Assembly: GCF_010672455.1 (NCBI RefSeq)
Contig: NZ_JAAHGO010000020.1
Location: 70,847-134,846 of the forward strand
Length of the DNA: 64,000 bases
DNA from: Okeania sp. SIO2C9
Lineage (GTDB): Bacteria > Cyanobacteriota > Cyanobacteriia > Cyanobacteriales > Microcoleaceae
Direction of reading: 5' to 3'
Below the pieces are notes generated by a model. It did not search any database, had not been told where the DNA came from, and worked only from the letters and a program-made list of their open reading frames with translations. Positions 31,189 to 41,598 of the stretch are shown here, piece by piece (the stretch's first letter is position 1; every line of letters begins with the position of its first letter). Position numbers and translations under genes: made by a program.

Positions 31189-31211
31189 AGTGGGTGAAGC
31201 CCACTTTTTTT
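31189..31211 (+). promoter_or_regulatory. Hairpin with T tract in the rimP leader
   Basis: AGTGGG (31189-31194), loop TGAAG, CCCACT (31200-31205), followed by a run of T, 15 bases before the rimP ATG. A terminator-like hairpin of this sequence type at this place is a known feature of rimP leaders in many bacteria. It could attenuate the rimP-nusA-infB cluster, which includes the termination factor NusA (inference). Confidence 0.75.
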
Positions 31212-31225
31212 GTTGCATTTGTCCT

Positions 31226-31687
31226 ATGAGTCATCCATTAATACCACAAATCATCAAATTTGCTACCCCTATTGCCGAGTCCCTAGGATTGGAATTAGTA
31301 GGAGCAGTATTTCATACAAATCAGCATCCTCCAGTGCTGCGTTTGGACATTCGGAACCTTCATCAAGACACAGGTTTAGATGATTGTGAACGGATGAGCC
31401 ATGCTATAGAAGAATCACTAGATGCAGCAAATATTATTTCTGAACCATATTTACTAGAAATATCCAGTCCTGGTATTTCTAAATTTTTGGATAATGACCG
31501 AGATTTTATTGCCTTTAAAGGGTTTAGCGTAATTGTTAATACTTCCGAACCGTATAAAGGTAAAAATCAATGGATGGGACAACTGGTTGGTCGCGATCTA
31601 ACAGCAATTTACATTAACCAAAAAGGACGACAATTGACTATTCCACGCTCTCTAACTATGACTGTTGAATTACAAGAAGGAAAGTAA
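31226..31687 (+). CDS. rimP: Ribosome maturation factor RimP
   Basis: A 153-residue protein needed for assembly of the 30S ribosomal subunit. The N-terminal alpha/beta domain ([13 protein letters not shown]...LRLDI) and the [14 protein letters not shown] signature are followed by [14 protein letters not shown], the most conserved RimP motif. The C-terminal SH3-like domain is present. The ATG at 31226 matches the family N terminus; the in-frame GTG at 31190 lies inside the leader hairpin. It heads the rimP-nusA-ylxR-infB order conserved in bacteria. Confidence 0.95.
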   Translation: MSHPLIPQIIKFATPIAESLGLELVGAVFHTNQHPPVLRLDIRNLHQDTGLDDCERMSHAIEESLDAANIISEPYLLEISSPGISKFLDNDRDFIAFKGFSVIVNTSEPYKGKNQWMGQLVGRDLTAIYINQKGRQLTIPRSLTMTVELQEGK

Positions 31688-32046
31688 TTAAATAACACTA
31701 GAAAATATCAAAGAATAAATATTAATTACTGTTTTAAATTTATTGTTTGATTGCTCGTCAGACTTAAATATCAACAACTAAAAGGAACTTAAAATTCCTA
31801 TAGTGTTATAACTGGAGATCAAGTCGAAGATCATACTTTATACTTGTTATTCTTTGCTTATTGTTTCAATTATCAAATTATAAGTTCTCGAAAAAACAAA
31901 AAATACTTCACTTGAATACCTAAATTATGTAAGCATTTCCTGCGGAATGCTTACTAAATAATTAATATCCTAATCTCATAAGGATGAAAAAACTCGCCTC
32001 GAAGTAAAAAAATTTAGAAAAATAAAAATATAGAGGATAAAAAATT
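31688..32046. other. Spacer rimP-nusA (359 bases)
   Basis: AT-rich, no gene. ATAGAGGATAAAAAATT immediately before the nusA start supplies a plausible ribosome site (GAGG). Confidence 0.5.
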
Positions 32047-33423
32047 ATGTCAATGGTCAATTTGCCTGGACTTAAAGATATGATCGAAGGTATTAGTAAA
32101 GAGCGCAATTTACCAAAACAAGCAGTTCAAGCTGCTTTACGTGAAGCTCTACTAAAAGGATATGAACGCTACCGACGCACTCAACGTCTAGATGGAATTC
32201 ATTTCACAGATGACTACTTTGACAACTTTGAAGTAGAGTTGGACGTAGAAGAAGAAGGGTTTCGAGTATTGGCCACTAAAACCATTGTTGAAGAAGTGAC
32301 CAATCAAGACCACCACATAGCTCTGAAAGAAGTTATAGAAGTAGCTCCAGAGGCCCAGTTAAATGATACCGTATTCTTAGATGTCACACCAGAACAAAAT
32401 GAATTTGGTCGTATGGCTGCTATCCAGACCAAACAAGTATTAGCTCAAAAACTACGAGACCAGCAGCGCAAGATGATTCAAGAAGAATTTCAAGATTTAG
32501 AAGGCGAAGTTCTTCAAGCCAAAGTCCTAAGATTTGAAAGACAATCAATTATCTTATCTGCAAGTAGTGGTTTTGGTAGACCAGAAGTAGAAGCTGAACT
32601 ACCTAAGCGAGAACAATTACCCAACGATAACTACCGTGCTAATGCCACATTCAAAGTTTATCTCAAGCGAGTATGTGAAGGCTCAACTCGTGGGCCTCAG
32701 TTACTCGTGTCCAGAGCTGATGCTGGTTTAGTAGTTTATTTATTTGCAAATGAAGTCCCAGAAATTGAAGATGAGATAGTGAGAATTGTAGCAGTAGCCA
32801 GGGAAGCAAATCCACCATCCCGATATGTTGGCCCTCGGACTAAAATAGCAGTTGATACTCTTGAAAGAGATGTAGATCCTGTCGGGGCGTGCATTGGTGC
32901 TAGGGGGTCGAGAATTCAGGTAGTTGTGAATGAACTGAGGGGAGAAAAAATAGATGTGATTCGCTGGTCTCCAGATCCTGCAACTTATATTTCCAATTCC
33001 CTTAGTCCAGCTAGAGTAGACGAAGTTCGTTTAATTGATCCAGAGGAAAGGAGAGCGCATATTTTGGTATCTGAGGATCAACTTAGTTTGGCGATAGGTA
33101 AGGAAGGACAAAATGTCCGTCTGGCCGCTCGCCTCACTGGCTGGAAAATTGATATTAAGGACACTGATAAATACGATCATGCTGAAGAAGATAGTAAAAT
33201 TGCACTTGAAGTTTCTCATCGGCAAGCATTAGCTGAACAAGAAGAAGCTGAACAAGCATTAGCTGAACAAGAAGAAGCTGAGCAAGCATTAGCTGAACAA
33301 GAAGAAAACGATACTGAGGAATTAGAGTTAGAGAATACAGATTTTGACGATCCAGATAATTATTCTGAAGTTAATGCAAATGAAGAAGTTAATGAAACTG
33401 AATATCCTGTGGAATTAACTTAA
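32047..33423 (+). CDS. nusA: Transcription termination/antitermination factor NusA
   Basis: A 458-residue RNA polymerase-associated factor. The N-terminal polymerase-binding domain (~1-125) is followed by an S1-type RNA-binding domain (~130-205). Two KH domains follow, recognised by VDPVGACIGARGSRIQ and LAIGKEGQNVRLAARLTGWKIDI. The C terminus (~390-458) is not the acidic repeat domain of E. coli. It is an acidic low-complexity tail with three tandem copies of ALAEQEEAEQ, encoded by 30-bp repeats at about 33225-33305. A short C-terminal region is usual for cyanobacterial NusA. It is the second gene of the rimP-infB cluster. Confidence 0.97.
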   Translation: MSMVNLPGLKDMIEGISKERNLPKQAVQAALREALLKGYERYRRTQRLDGIHFTDDYFDNFEVELDVEEEGFRVLATKTIVEEVTNQDHHIALKEVIEVAPEAQLNDTVFLDVTPEQNEFGRMAAIQTKQVLAQKLRDQQRKMIQEEFQDLEGEVLQAKVLRFERQSIILSASSGFGRPEVEAELPKREQLPNDNYRANATFKVYLKRVCEGSTRGPQLLVSRADAGLVVYLFANEVPEIEDEIVRIVAVAREANPPSRYVGPRTKIAVDTLERDVDPVGACIGARGSRIQVVVNELRGEKIDVIRWSPDPATYISNSLSPARVDEVRLIDPEERRAHILVSEDQLSLAIGKEGQNVRLAARLTGWKIDIKDTDKYDHAEEDSKIALEVSHRQALAEQEEAEQALAEQEEAEQALAEQEENDTEELELENTDFDDPDNYSEVNANEEVNETEYPVELT

Positions 33424-34440
33424 AATATTAAAGATTATAATTTCAGAGATAGAGTTAATTATTTACCATCAAAATCATATCGGTTTGCAACTTCAAAAAG
33501 CAAGTATTCATAGAGTTGTATGGCATAAAAAAAATAAAACTGTCAACCAAATTCATATGAAGTTGCATAGAATAATATTTTAATCAGAGTTGACTATAGA
33601 TTAAGACAGACGAATTAATAAATTTCATAATTCTGTGCAGCCTCACATAAAATTGGTATAAAACCTAAAACCTCATTTTGTGCAACATAACATAAAATTG
33701 GTGTAAGTTGTTAACTATTGCTAATTAAGAAGTTATCTGGATTTTGCTATACCAGGCGCGATCAATGTTTGTTTGTTACAAATACTTAGGGTGTTGATAG
33801 TAATCAGTAGTTACCGAGGTTAGGTCTTAAGCATTTCTTGGAATGAGGCTTGATTTTTAGTTCTTTAATACATTATGGGTAAAGTTCTTACTTCACTTTG
33901 ATTGTTTGTATAGCAGAAGGAACAAGAAAAGACCTAAGGACCGAAAAATCTTGCGTTGTCTGAGTTTTAAACTTTTGATATGTCCGCCCCCTTTCCTTCG
34001 ACTGCTATAGCATTCATAATGAAAATTGGTATTGTACCAATTTTCATAATTAATTTATCCGCAAACCGCTATGATTACAATTCATTTAATCTACTATCAT
34101 AGAATTAAATAATTAAAAACTTTTATTCAGATAAACTGTTGACTTTAGATTGATAAAAGTAGCTACTCTTAGTATTAATTTGTGCAATAATTTATTGGCA
34201 GATATCAAAATTAGAGGTTTTCAGCACAATGTCATTATTTTTAATTAATCAATGGGATTTAATGAAGAGTAAAATGAATGATTTTTATAACTTTAATTGA
34301 AAATTTTAAGTATGATAAAATCAAAAATTTAAGTAAAAAAATAGGGAAAATATCTATAAATAGATTGGTTAATATTTGCCAATTTATTCTGAAAAAACAA
34401 AAAGTAATTGAGTAAAGTTTTAATCAACGAAAAAATAAAA
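33424..34440. other. 1.0-kb spacer inside the nusA-ylxR-infB cluster
   Basis: No gene is seen. A TATAGCAG-ended element (33912-34011) is recognised. ACATAAAATTGGT(A/G)TAA occurs twice (about 33645 and 33690). The rest is AT-rich. Such a gap is unusual inside a cluster that is normally tightly packed. Confidence 0.55.
33912..34011 (-). mobile_element. ~100-bp MITE, TATAGCAG-ended family
   Basis: The left end TATAGCAGAAGGAA and right end CCTTCGACTGCTATA are inverted. The interior GCGTTGTCTGAGTTTTAAACTTTTGATATGTC recurs at about 7321-7404, 9404-9455, 24983-25053, 40692-40768 (reverse), 47548-47652 (reverse) and 53571-53643. No ORF. Confidence 0.7.
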
Positions 34441-34704
34441 ATGAAGCCAAATTACCGTCGCTGTGTTAGTTGTAAAAAACTTGCTCCTAAAGAAGATTTT
34501 TTGCGAGTTATTCGTCTTAAAAAATCTTCTACCATTAGATTAGATGAAGGAGAAGGACGTTCAGCTTACATTTGTCCACAAACAGAATGTTTTCAAATTG
34601 CTCGTAAAAAGAATAAATTAAGCCGTTCACTTAAAACCCATGTATCACCAGAAATATATCAAGCATTATGGCAAAGATTGAAAAATTATTCATCGAAAAA
34701 ATGA
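34441..34704 (+). CDS. ylxR: YlxR-family (DUF448) RNA-binding protein
   Basis: An 87-residue basic protein. The family signature KPNYRRCVSCKKLAPKEDFLRVIR is at the N terminus, followed by GRSAYICPQTECFQIARKKNKLSRSLK, giving the expected Cys pattern and the GR(S/G)AY motif. The ATG at 34441 is chosen since it fits the family start; the in-frame TTG at 34408 adds 11 non-conserved residues. YlxR proteins sit between nusA and infB in many bacteria and bind RNA. The ribosomal L7Ae-like gene often found next to it is absent here. Confidence 0.93.
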   Translation: MKPNYRRCVSCKKLAPKEDFLRVIRLKKSSTIRLDEGEGRSAYICPQTECFQIARKKNKLSRSLKTHVSPEIYQALWQRLKNYSSKK

Positions 34705-35610
34705 TCCCTGAAAATAATTGTACAACAGAATAATATTTGGATTATCCACAAATTAACTATGAATTACTAAATAAATCGAATACCACAACTAATTTTGTGT
34801 ATCTTCTCTAGGAATTAGATATTTCATTTCTAAAATTAATATATACCTATAAGTTACCGAAAAATTGTGGGTATGTGTCTCCCCTTGGATAGGGGATAAT
34901 AAGCGGTCGAGGGATGGCGAGGTCTCGGAGCTGTCCGACCATCGACTCTTGTGAAGAAAAATTTTCATGAATTTGTCAATCCTCTTCAATTTATTCTCAA
35001 GGAGAGGTAATTATTAATTATTAATTATTAATTATTAATTATTAATTGTTGAATGAGCTATGGTGCATTTTAATTTTAGATAGCTGAACAGCTTAAGACA
35101 GCATTGAGACCGCAGAAAAATTATAAATCCTGCTAAGATAGATATTCCGAGGACAATAAATGTCTTAGGAAACTTAAACTATGATTGAAATAAATATATC
35201 TATAAAAGTCAAACCCTTGACTCAAGTACCACAAAGATTATATGTATAAAAAATAACAAACTTAAATTGTGAAATTGCAATTAATAAAATTGCTTAAAAC
35301 TTTAACTTATATGTATAATTTTTAACCTATGCCAAAAAATCAAGTCTAGTTAATAAATGGAGCAAGTAGACTTTCAGGGAACTACTCTGAAATACTCATT
35401 TATCCAATCTAAATAGTGATGGGTTTTAAGTAAAATATAAACTTAATCTAGACAGTAGCTAAACAATTCATAAACTGAAAGCAGTAAAAATAAAAAAAAA
35501 GCTTTTAAGTAGCTAAACTGAGCCTAAAACTAGTATGATTGTAGTGTAGTCGTTAAATCAACATTATAACAATGTAAAATTATAGATTTGTAAAAGAGAG
35601 GGTAGAGTGG
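34705..35610. other. 0.9-kb spacer ylxR-infB
   Basis: It holds an AT-ended element (34858-35049) and unique AT-rich DNA. An AGAGAGGGTAGAG stretch just before the infB ATG is a likely ribosome site. No gene is seen. Confidence 0.55.
34858..35049 (+). mobile_element. AT-ended MITE-like element
   Basis: It follows TTAC (34854-34857), begins CGAAAAATTGTGGGTATGTG, has the CTCCCCTTGGATAGGGGA hairpin, a shortened GATGGCGAGG module, and ends CTCAAGGAGAGGTAATT plus repeated ATTATTAATT. Confidence 0.7.
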
Positions 35611-38600
35611 ATGAACAACGGAAAAGTAAGAATTTACGAATTATCAAAGGAATTGAATTTGGATAACAAAGATATATTAGCAGTTTGTGAACAGCTCAAC
35701 ATATCTGTGAAGAGTCACAGCAGTACTATTACAGAACCAGAAGCAGAACTAATCCGCAAAACGGCAGAAAGCTTACCCCACTCTCCCAGTAGGTCTGCTG
35801 TTCCAGAAAAAAGTAACTCTCAAAATCAAGAGTCAACTTTTAATCATAACGAGGGTAAAAAACAGCAGATATTAGAAATACGCAAACCAAGACCAAAACC
35901 ATTGGAAGAAAGAGCTAAACTTAAAAATCAAACCCAAACCCATAATAATAACGTTCAATTAGTGGCAACTCCTCCAAAACCTCCAGCACCGGAAGCATTA
36001 GATCGGCAAATTCAACCTCTCAGTAAACCAAGGCCCAACCTGTCCCTAAAGCTAGAGGGAGAAAAAGGTAAATCTGTATCAGCAGTAGATAAAAAGTCTA
36101 CAGATATAGCTCCAGACATATCATTAGAAAAAACTGTCACAGAAGTTCCCCAGTTAGTAGGACCACCTGTAAGACCAGCACCTCCTAGCATAAATCGAAA
36201 TCTACAAAGTCCCTCCACAACAAAGCCTAATCAAAAAAATAAAAAAACAAAGCAGGAAGCTAAAAAAAGAAAAGATAGAGAAGAAAAACCTTCTCAAAAG
36301 CCTGCAATTAATAAAAAGGAAAACAAAGATACTTCTCAAAAAGAAAGTGTTAGACCACCTATTCCCGCCCCTGAAACTTCAAGTCAGTCAAAGCAAAAAC
36401 ATCGAGATAGACCTACGGTTAAACCAAAGCAAGTTCAAGAATTACAAAAACCTCAACTTGCACCAAAACCGAAACTAAAAATATCAGTTGATTCTCCAAA
36501 AGATACAGATATTGATTTAGACATAACAGAAGAAAAAGAGCCAGAAGAAAAAGTAATAGAATTAGATTATAATGAGGTAGAAAAACCAAGACGAAAAATA
36601 ATATCCCCAACTAAGCCTTCATCAGCGAAATTAAAGAAAGGTCCAACTTGGGAAGAAGAAGAAGAAGATTCAAGCGAAATTGCTCAGAAAAATGCTAAAG
36701 CTAGTGCAAAAGCTAAACGTCTTCGTCCAAAACCACTCCTAGAAGATGATGATGAAGATTTAGAAGAACTTTTAAATAAGCCAGAACCAGTAACAATGAG
36801 CTTATCTTTAGCTCGCCCACCAAAACCAAACAGTAGTCCTGGCAAAACTAAATCCAATTCTGGTAACAACGCTCCCAGCATCAAAAAGAAATCTAGTAAA
36901 TCACAGCAACCTGTCAAGTCTGAAATTGCTGAACAAAATCAATCTGTTGAAGCTCAACCTTTAGAAAAGCTAGTAATTAATTCGAGCATGACAGTTCAAG
37001 AATTAGCAACAGCTTTGGCAGTATCAGAAACAGAGATTATTAAAAGACTGTTTATGAAAGGCATAGCAGTCAACATTACAGAAAGCTTAGATATTGCCAC
37101 CATAGAAATGGTAGCAGAAGAGGAAGGAATTCCTGTAGAAGCCCTAGAAGAACAATCAGCAGCTAAGAAAACTACTGAAATGCTAGAAGATGCTGATCTA
37201 GAAAACCTTCAACGTCGTCCTCCAGTAGTAACAATTATGGGGCACGTCGATCATGGAAAAACCAGTCTTCTAGATTCAATCCGTGCAACTAAAGTGGCAG
37301 CAGGGGAAGCAGGTGGTATTACTCAACATATTGGAGCTTATCATGTTGATGTTGAACATGAAGGTAAGATGCAACAAGTAGTATTCTTAGATACTCCTGG
37401 TCACGAAGCTTTCACTGCAATGCGAGCAAGAGGAACAAGAGTTACAGATGTCGCAGTGCTAGTTGTGGCAGCAGATGATGGGGTACAACCACAGACGATA
37501 GAAGCTATCAGCCATGCGAAAGCTGCAGGAGTACCACTTATAGTAGCAATTAACAAAGTTGATAAAGAAGAAGCCAACCCAGATCGTGTTAAGCAAGAAT
37601 TGATGGAACATGGCTTAGTTCCTGAAGAATGGGGTGGTGACGCTATTATGGTTCCAGTTAGTGCGATCAAGAAACAGAATCTGGATAGCTTACTAGAAAT
37701 GATTCTTTTAGTGTCTGAGGTAGAAGACTTACAAGCCAACCCAGAACGTTTGGCCAAAGGCACCATAATTGAAGCTCACTTAGATAAAGCTAGAGGACCA
37801 GTAGCTAGTTTGTTAGTACAGAATGGGACTTTGAGAGTAGGAGATATTGTAGTTGCTGGCTCTGTCTACGGAAAAGTGCGGGCAATGATTGATGACCGAG
37901 GCGACCGGGTGGAAAAAGCAAGTCCATCTTTTGCAGTAGAAGTTCTTGGTCTCAGAGACGTGCCTCAAGCTGGCGATGAGTTTGATGTGTTTGAAAATGA
38001 AAAAGATGCTTCATCAATTGCTACAGATAGAGCAGATGCTCAAAGAGAATCTCGGATTATGCGTAGGACAACTCTTGGTGCTGTTTCAGCTCGTGCCCAA
38101 GCAGGAGACCTCAAAGAACTAAACTTGATACTGAAAGCAGATGTTCAAGGTTCTGTTGAGGCTATTGTTGCAGCTCTACGACAACTACCTCAAAAAGAAG
38201 TGCAACTAAGGCTATTATTCTCTGGAGCTGGGGAAGTGACAGAAACAGATATTGACTTAGCAGCTGCTAGTGAAGCTGTGATTATTGGCTTTAATACAAC
38301 CATGGCATCAGGAGCACGTCAAGCAGCAGATGCCGCAGGAGTAGATGTCCGGGAATACAACGTTATATACAAACTCTTGGATGATGTTCAAGGAGCAATG
38401 GAAGGTCTATTAGACCCTGAACTAGTAGAGGAGCCATTAGGTGAAGTAGAAGTACGTGCTGTGTTTACGATTAATCGTGGTGCTGTTGCAGGTTGCTATG
38501 TACTTTCTGGCAAAGTTATCCGTAACTGTAAGGTGCGAATACGTCGCAAAGGAGAAGTCATTCACCAAGGTGTACTGGACTCCCTAAGGCGTATTAAGGA

Positions 38601-38727
38601 TGATGTAAAAGAAGTCAACGCAGGTTATGAATGTGGTATTAGCTTAGACAACTTTAGTAATTGGGCTGAAGGTGATATAGTTGAAGGCTACCAAATGGTA
38701 ACTAAGCGCCGGAAACTGTCTATTTAA
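35611..38727 (+). CDS. infB: Translation initiation factor IF-2
   Basis: A 1038-residue GTPase that delivers initiator tRNA to the ribosome. The N terminus starts with the IF2_N fold ([24 protein letters not shown]), followed by a ~350-residue Pro/Lys/Glu-rich linker, long as in other cyanobacteria. A second IF2_N-type domain (~455-505) precedes the GTPase domain: G1 GHVDHGKT at 544-551, DTPGHEAF, and NKVDK. Domains II, III and the C-terminal tRNA-binding domain follow. ATG 35611 sits 8 bases after a GA-rich ribosome site. It ends the rimP-nusA-ylxR-infB series. Confidence 0.98.
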   Translation: MNNGKVRIYELSKELNLDNKDILAVCEQLNISVKSHSSTITEPEAELIRKTAESLPHSPSRSAVPEKSNSQNQESTFNHNEGKKQQILEIRKPRPKPLEERAKLKNQTQTHNNNVQLVATPPKPPAPEALDRQIQPLSKPRPNLSLKLEGEKGKSVSAVDKKSTDIAPDISLEKTVTEVPQLVGPPVRPAPPSINRNLQSPSTTKPNQKNKKTKQEAKKRKDREEKPSQKPAINKKENKDTSQKESVRPPIPAPETSSQSKQKHRDRPTVKPKQVQELQKPQLAPKPKLKISVDSPKDTDIDLDITEEKEPEEKVIELDYNEVEKPRRKIISPTKPSSAKLKKGPTWEEEEEDSSEIAQKNAKASAKAKRLRPKPLLEDDDEDLEELLNKPEPVTMSLSLARPPKPNSSPGKTKSNSGNNAPSIKKKSSKSQQPVKSEIAEQNQSVEAQPLEKLVINSSMTVQELATALAVSETEIIKRLFMKGIAVNITESLDIATIEMVAEEEGIPVEALEEQSAAKKTTEMLEDADLENLQRRPPVVTIMGHVDHGKTSLLDSIRATKVAAGEAGGITQHIGAYHVDVEHEGKMQQVVFLDTPGHEAFTAMRARGTRVTDVAVLVVAADDGVQPQTIEAISHAKAAGVPLIVAINKVDKEEANPDRVKQELMEHGLVPEEWGGDAIMVPVSAIKKQNLDSLLEMILLVSEVEDLQANPERLAKGTIIEAHLDKARGPVASLLVQNGTLRVGDIVVAGSVYGKVRAMIDDRGDRVEKASPSFAVEVLGLRDVPQAGDEFDVFENEKDASSIATDRADAQRESRIMRRTTLGAVSARAQAGDLKELNLILKADVQGSVEAIVAALRQLPQKEVQLRLLFSGAGEVTETDIDLAAASEAVIIGFNTTMASGARQAADAAGVDVREYNVIYKLLDDVQGAMEGLLDPELVEEPLGEVEVRAVFTINRGAVAGCYVLSGKVIRNCKVRIRRKGEVIHQGVLDSLRRIKDDVKEVNAGYECGISLDNFSNWAEGDIVEGYQMVTKRRKLSI

Positions 38728-38954
38728 AATACTCATTATCAGGCAGAAGTAATATCCCTCTTTTGTTACTCTCCGGTTTTTTCTATGATTTGAACTTCCA
38801 CCGAAAGGAGCTATAACAAGAAATACAAAGTTTGACGATCGAATTTTGGCAATTTAACAGCTATCTGGAATTTCTAGGAAGAAAAAAGCTGGCGATCATC
38901 CTGATATACAAAAGCTCTAGAATTTAGAAATTACAATAGTTTTAGGAGAGTTAC

Positions 38955-39191
38955 CGAAAAATTGGGTTTAAAGCCTCGCCCTTGTAGGGCGACTTTTTAT
39001 TTTTATGTTAAGTCAATTGAATATATGCTATAGTGTTATTAGTTGCCGGGGGACACTCGGAAACTCGTGCGCGGACGTGGAGGGAAGCGTTAGACTACCG
39101 CCAAGGAAGCAGCACCCTGTGAAGCGTCAACCCGCCGAGGAGCTATGGCTCAGTAGGAATCCTCGTGCCTTTAGGCCGGGGAGGATGTCAA
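38955..39191 (+). mobile_element. TnpB-less IS608-like element with omega-RNA-like 3' end, copy 1
   Basis: The element starts after TTAC (38951-38954) with CGAAAAATTGGGTTTAAAGCC and a left hairpin CGCCCTTGTAGGGCG. A ~150-base GC-rich block (39038-39190) follows. It ends in GGAATCCTCGTGCCTTTAGGCCGGGGAGGATGTCAA, TCAA at 39188-39191. A near-identical copy is at 40318-40576. There is no transposase ORF. The layout fits the known IS608 cleavage sites (TTAC left, TCAA right) and the TnpB guide-RNA scaffold at the right end. Confidence 0.8.
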
Positions 39192-39304
39192 AAAAGAGAG
39201 TTATATCAAGTCACATTAATTAACTCACATATAGGGACTTTTTATGCAATATCTCTACGGGTTAGGAGAAGCAATGTTTATTACAGTTGTTTGATCATAA
39301 AAAA

Positions 39305-39528
39305 TCGGTAAGTGGGAAACCACCGTCTTTTAAGCGGTGGATGGAAATGACGGGCGCGGATTTTAATCCGTAGTCAAAAATTGCAGTAAAAGCAACCTGA
39401 ATGGGTTTACCCCGGACAGACTAGAGGCATCTTTGGCTATGCCATTAAGGGTAAAATTTGACGTGAATTTATCCCGGCAAATTTGTTCCGCTTAAGAATC
39501 CACGCGGATTTATCCCGTGGAGTGTCAA
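39305..39528 (+). mobile_element. IS200/IS605-like element, second family, copy 1
   Basis: It begins TCGGTAAGTGGGAAAC with the hairpin CCACCGTCTTTTAAGCGGTGG, continues GGAAATGAC and GGATTTTAATCCGTAGTCAAAAA, and ends GAATCCACGCGGATTTATCCCGTGGAGTGTCAA (TCAA 39525-39528). A relative at 43606-43883 has different bases in two stems but keeps the pairing. No ORF. Confidence 0.7.
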
Positions 39529-39637
39529 GAGACATGATATTACTAGCAAATAATTTGAGAAATAGGTAGGTTTAATACCTACCTATCTTAATGTTTGAAT
39601 AAATTAAAGATGGGACGTTGCTGATGCGTGGGTATGA

Positions 39638-39809
39638 TATCATGTCCGGCAGCATCGGTCTTGTATAGCAAAGGTAAGGAAGAAGGAAGAGGGAAGAAGG
39701 AAGAGGGAAGAGAGAAGAGGAAGAAAGGCTACCCTCGCAAGAAAAAAACCATTATTTCCTGTAGATATTCACCCTTGGGTTTACACAAACGATATAAACG
39801 GACATGATA
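39638..39809 (+). mobile_element. 172-bp MITE, copy 1
   Basis: Perfect 11-bp inverted termini TATCATGTCCG and CGGACATGATA. The inside carries a GAAGGAAGAGGGAAG purine tract and TTCACCCTTGGGTTTACACAAACG. A copy of identical length lies in reverse orientation at 59514-59685. No ORF. Confidence 0.9.
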
Positions 39810-40045
39810 TGATTTGTATTTTTTTGCGATTGCTAAACTATTGAATGACAAATATTTGAGATTCTTCAGTTTTGATTTTCATAACTTGATTCAGCAATGC
39901 CAAAAATGCCAAAGATGATATCTACAAGTCAAGATTTGATGACATATATAGTCATACTAATACCTGGTTTGTGAATAGTGAGCTATCTTTAAAGAAGTAG
40001 AAGCTGTAAATCTCAGGAACTTTATCACTAACTCAGGTAAGTATT

Positions 40046-40276
40046 ATGAATAAATTTAATGTTACCTCTTGGAATAATAATTCAGCCAGAGTAATTACCA
40101 AAAATGAATCAGAATCTAGAATGTGGGATAGTTTGAAGCAAGCGATCGCTGTAAGTTCAGGTTTTCAGAGATGGCAATTAGAGCGTAAGATTAATGAAGG
40201 TCAGCAGCAAAATATATCCTTAGATCGGCAAGTTAGTATATATTTACGGGAAACTTTAGAAACACTAGCTTATTAA
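40046..40276 (+). CDS. Small protein of unknown function
   Basis: A 76-residue protein with ATG 40046 preceded at a good distance by CAGGTAAG. It contains a HIP1 site (AAGCGATCGCTGTA) in frame, typical for genes here. The sequence (MWDSLKQAIAVSSGFQRWQLERKINEGQQQNISLDRQVSIYLRETLETLAY) is amphipathic, mostly helical and soluble. Composition and codon use look coding. No family is recognised. It lies between two mobile elements, so its context is not informative. Confidence 0.7.
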   Translation: MNKFNVTSWNNNSARVITKNESESRMWDSLKQAIAVSSGFQRWQLERKINEGQQQNISLDRQVSIYLRETLETLAY

Positions 40277-40317
40277 AACAGTAGTCTATATTACAAATCT
40301 TCTTGTTCATTTTTTAC

Positions 40318-40576
40318 CGAAAAATTGGGTTTAAAGCCTCGCCCTTGTAGGGCGACTTTTTATTTTATTTGTAAGTCAATTGAATATATGATATAGTGTT
40401 ATTAGTTGCCGGGGGGCACTCGGAAACTCGTGCGCGGACGTGGAGGGAAGCGTTAGACTACCGCCAAGGAAGCAGCACCCTGTGTTAGCGGCAGCTATGC
40501 GAAGCAAAGCGTCAACCCGCCGAGGAGCTACGGCTCAGTAGGAATCCCCGTGCCTTTAGGCCGGGGAGTATGTCAA
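40318..40576 (+). mobile_element. TnpB-less IS608-like element with omega-RNA-like 3' end, copy 2
   Basis: It starts after TTAC (40314-40317) with the same CGAAAAATTGGGTTTAAAGCC left end and hairpin as copy 1 and ends GGGGAGTATGTCAA, TCAA at 40573-40576. Relative to copy 1 it has an extra ~22 bases (GTTAGCGGCAGCTATGCGAAGC) inside the scaffold and a few substitutions, including a C in the 5' arm of the terminal hairpin that restores pairing (CCCCG/CGGGG). It begins 41 bases after the small gene ending at 40276. Confidence 0.8.
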
Positions 40577-41044
40577 AGTAGTTTTCTACTTGATAAGAGA
40601 CAAGGTTTCATTGCTCTTACAGACAGGAAACAGATAGTAAGATTTAACTTTATCTTATACCATCACAAAAAGTATTCTAGTTTTGTAGCACTCTAAGGAA
40701 AGGATAGGACAAATCAAAAGCTTAAAATTCAGACAACGTAAGATTTTTCCTTCTTCCTTCTGCTATACCATAATTCTGAAAACAACTCAAATTACAAAAC
40801 GCCTAATCCTAATATATTTAGAAGTAGGCGTTTTGCTTTTAAAAAGGGTTTTTTATATTTAGGGTCTTTATCTTAGCTGACCCAACTTAAATATTTAAGG
40901 TCTTTATTTTTAGCTGACCTCAATTTATAGTCATTTACTATTTGACAACAACTTGACAGGGATCGAGGATTTCGTAATATTTTCTTTATTTTTTTGTATT
41001 TTTATGGCCAAATATATATCCACATTACAAAATTTAAACTTTTG
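40577..41044. other. Spacer between a mobile element and the DUF3493 gene
   Basis: It contains a TATAGCAG-type element in reverse (40692-40768), the terminator-like pair AAAACGCCTAATCC and AGTAGGCGTTTT (40796-40839), and two copies of TAGGGTCTTTAT..TTAGCTGACC (40860 and 40898). No gene is seen. Confidence 0.5.
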
Positions 41045-41341
41045 TTACTTAGACGAAGAGGACCGATTACTGGCTTTTTGCTCCAAACGAAATAGGAAAA
41101 TCATCAGGATGACAATTCCGACTTGTAAAGCAAAATTAGGTAAAGTAGAAGCAATATTTTGGCCTGCAATAATTTTTGCTAAAAAAATAAAAGCTCCGAT
41201 GAAACCAGAAGCTCCGAAAGCTATATATATAAATTGCCGTAGTCCTCGATAAGGTGCATCCAGTTCACCTTTGAGGCGAGCATATTTTTCTGGGCTAAGT
41301 TTAGTTTGAGAGGAATTATTATTTGAGTGTGGAGTTGACAT
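41045..41341 (-). CDS. DUF3493 membrane protein
   Basis: A 98-residue protein conserved in cyanobacteria and plastids. The N-terminal hydrophilic part (~1-35, KLSPEKYARLKGELDAPYRGLRQFIY) is the family signature. It is followed by two TM helices (~36-58 and ~66-86). The plant relative LPA3 assists photosystem II assembly, so a thylakoid assembly role is possible but inferred. DUF445 and menG genes lie further along the same strand. Confidence 0.85.
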   Translation of the reverse strand: MSTPHSNNNSSQTKLSPEKYARLKGELDAPYRGLRQFIYIAFGASGFIGAFIFLAKIIAGQNIASTLPNFALQVGIVILMIFLFRLEQKASNRSSSSK

Positions 41342-41598
41342 AGTATTTTAGATACAAACTTGAAGAAGTAAGTAGGTCGGTATTAAAAATTATAGTGACG
41401 ATCAGGCAGGGGGCGAAATATAAGAAGTTTTTGAGCAACTTTACTGTTCATTACATACTTTGGTTTTTTCATGCCTAACTACTTAGTTAATAATTAGTAG
41501 TTAATATTTACAAAAACTAATCAATTCCAGCCAAATATTTACAACTTATTCAATGAACAAAAACCTATATATTAAAAACATTAACAATAATTTTGAAC

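Larger units (their letters stand above)
38728..40045. other. Mobile-element cluster downstream of infB
   Basis: The 1.3 kb holds two IS200/IS605-like elements (38955-39191, 39305-39528) and a 172-bp MITE (39638-39809). A short ORF at 39005-39223 lies wholly within the first element and is not coding. No terminator was found right after infB. Confidence 0.65.

Noticed and set aside
39005..39223. 72-codon ORF
   Set aside because: It lies entirely inside the guide-scaffold part of an IS608-like element; the second copy at 40318-40576 does not keep the frame because of a ~22-base insertion.
38728..40577. Search for tnpA or tnpB near the IS608-like elements
   Set aside because: None of the frames in or around these elements shows HUH/Tyr transposase or RuvC motifs, so the elements are called non-autonomous.
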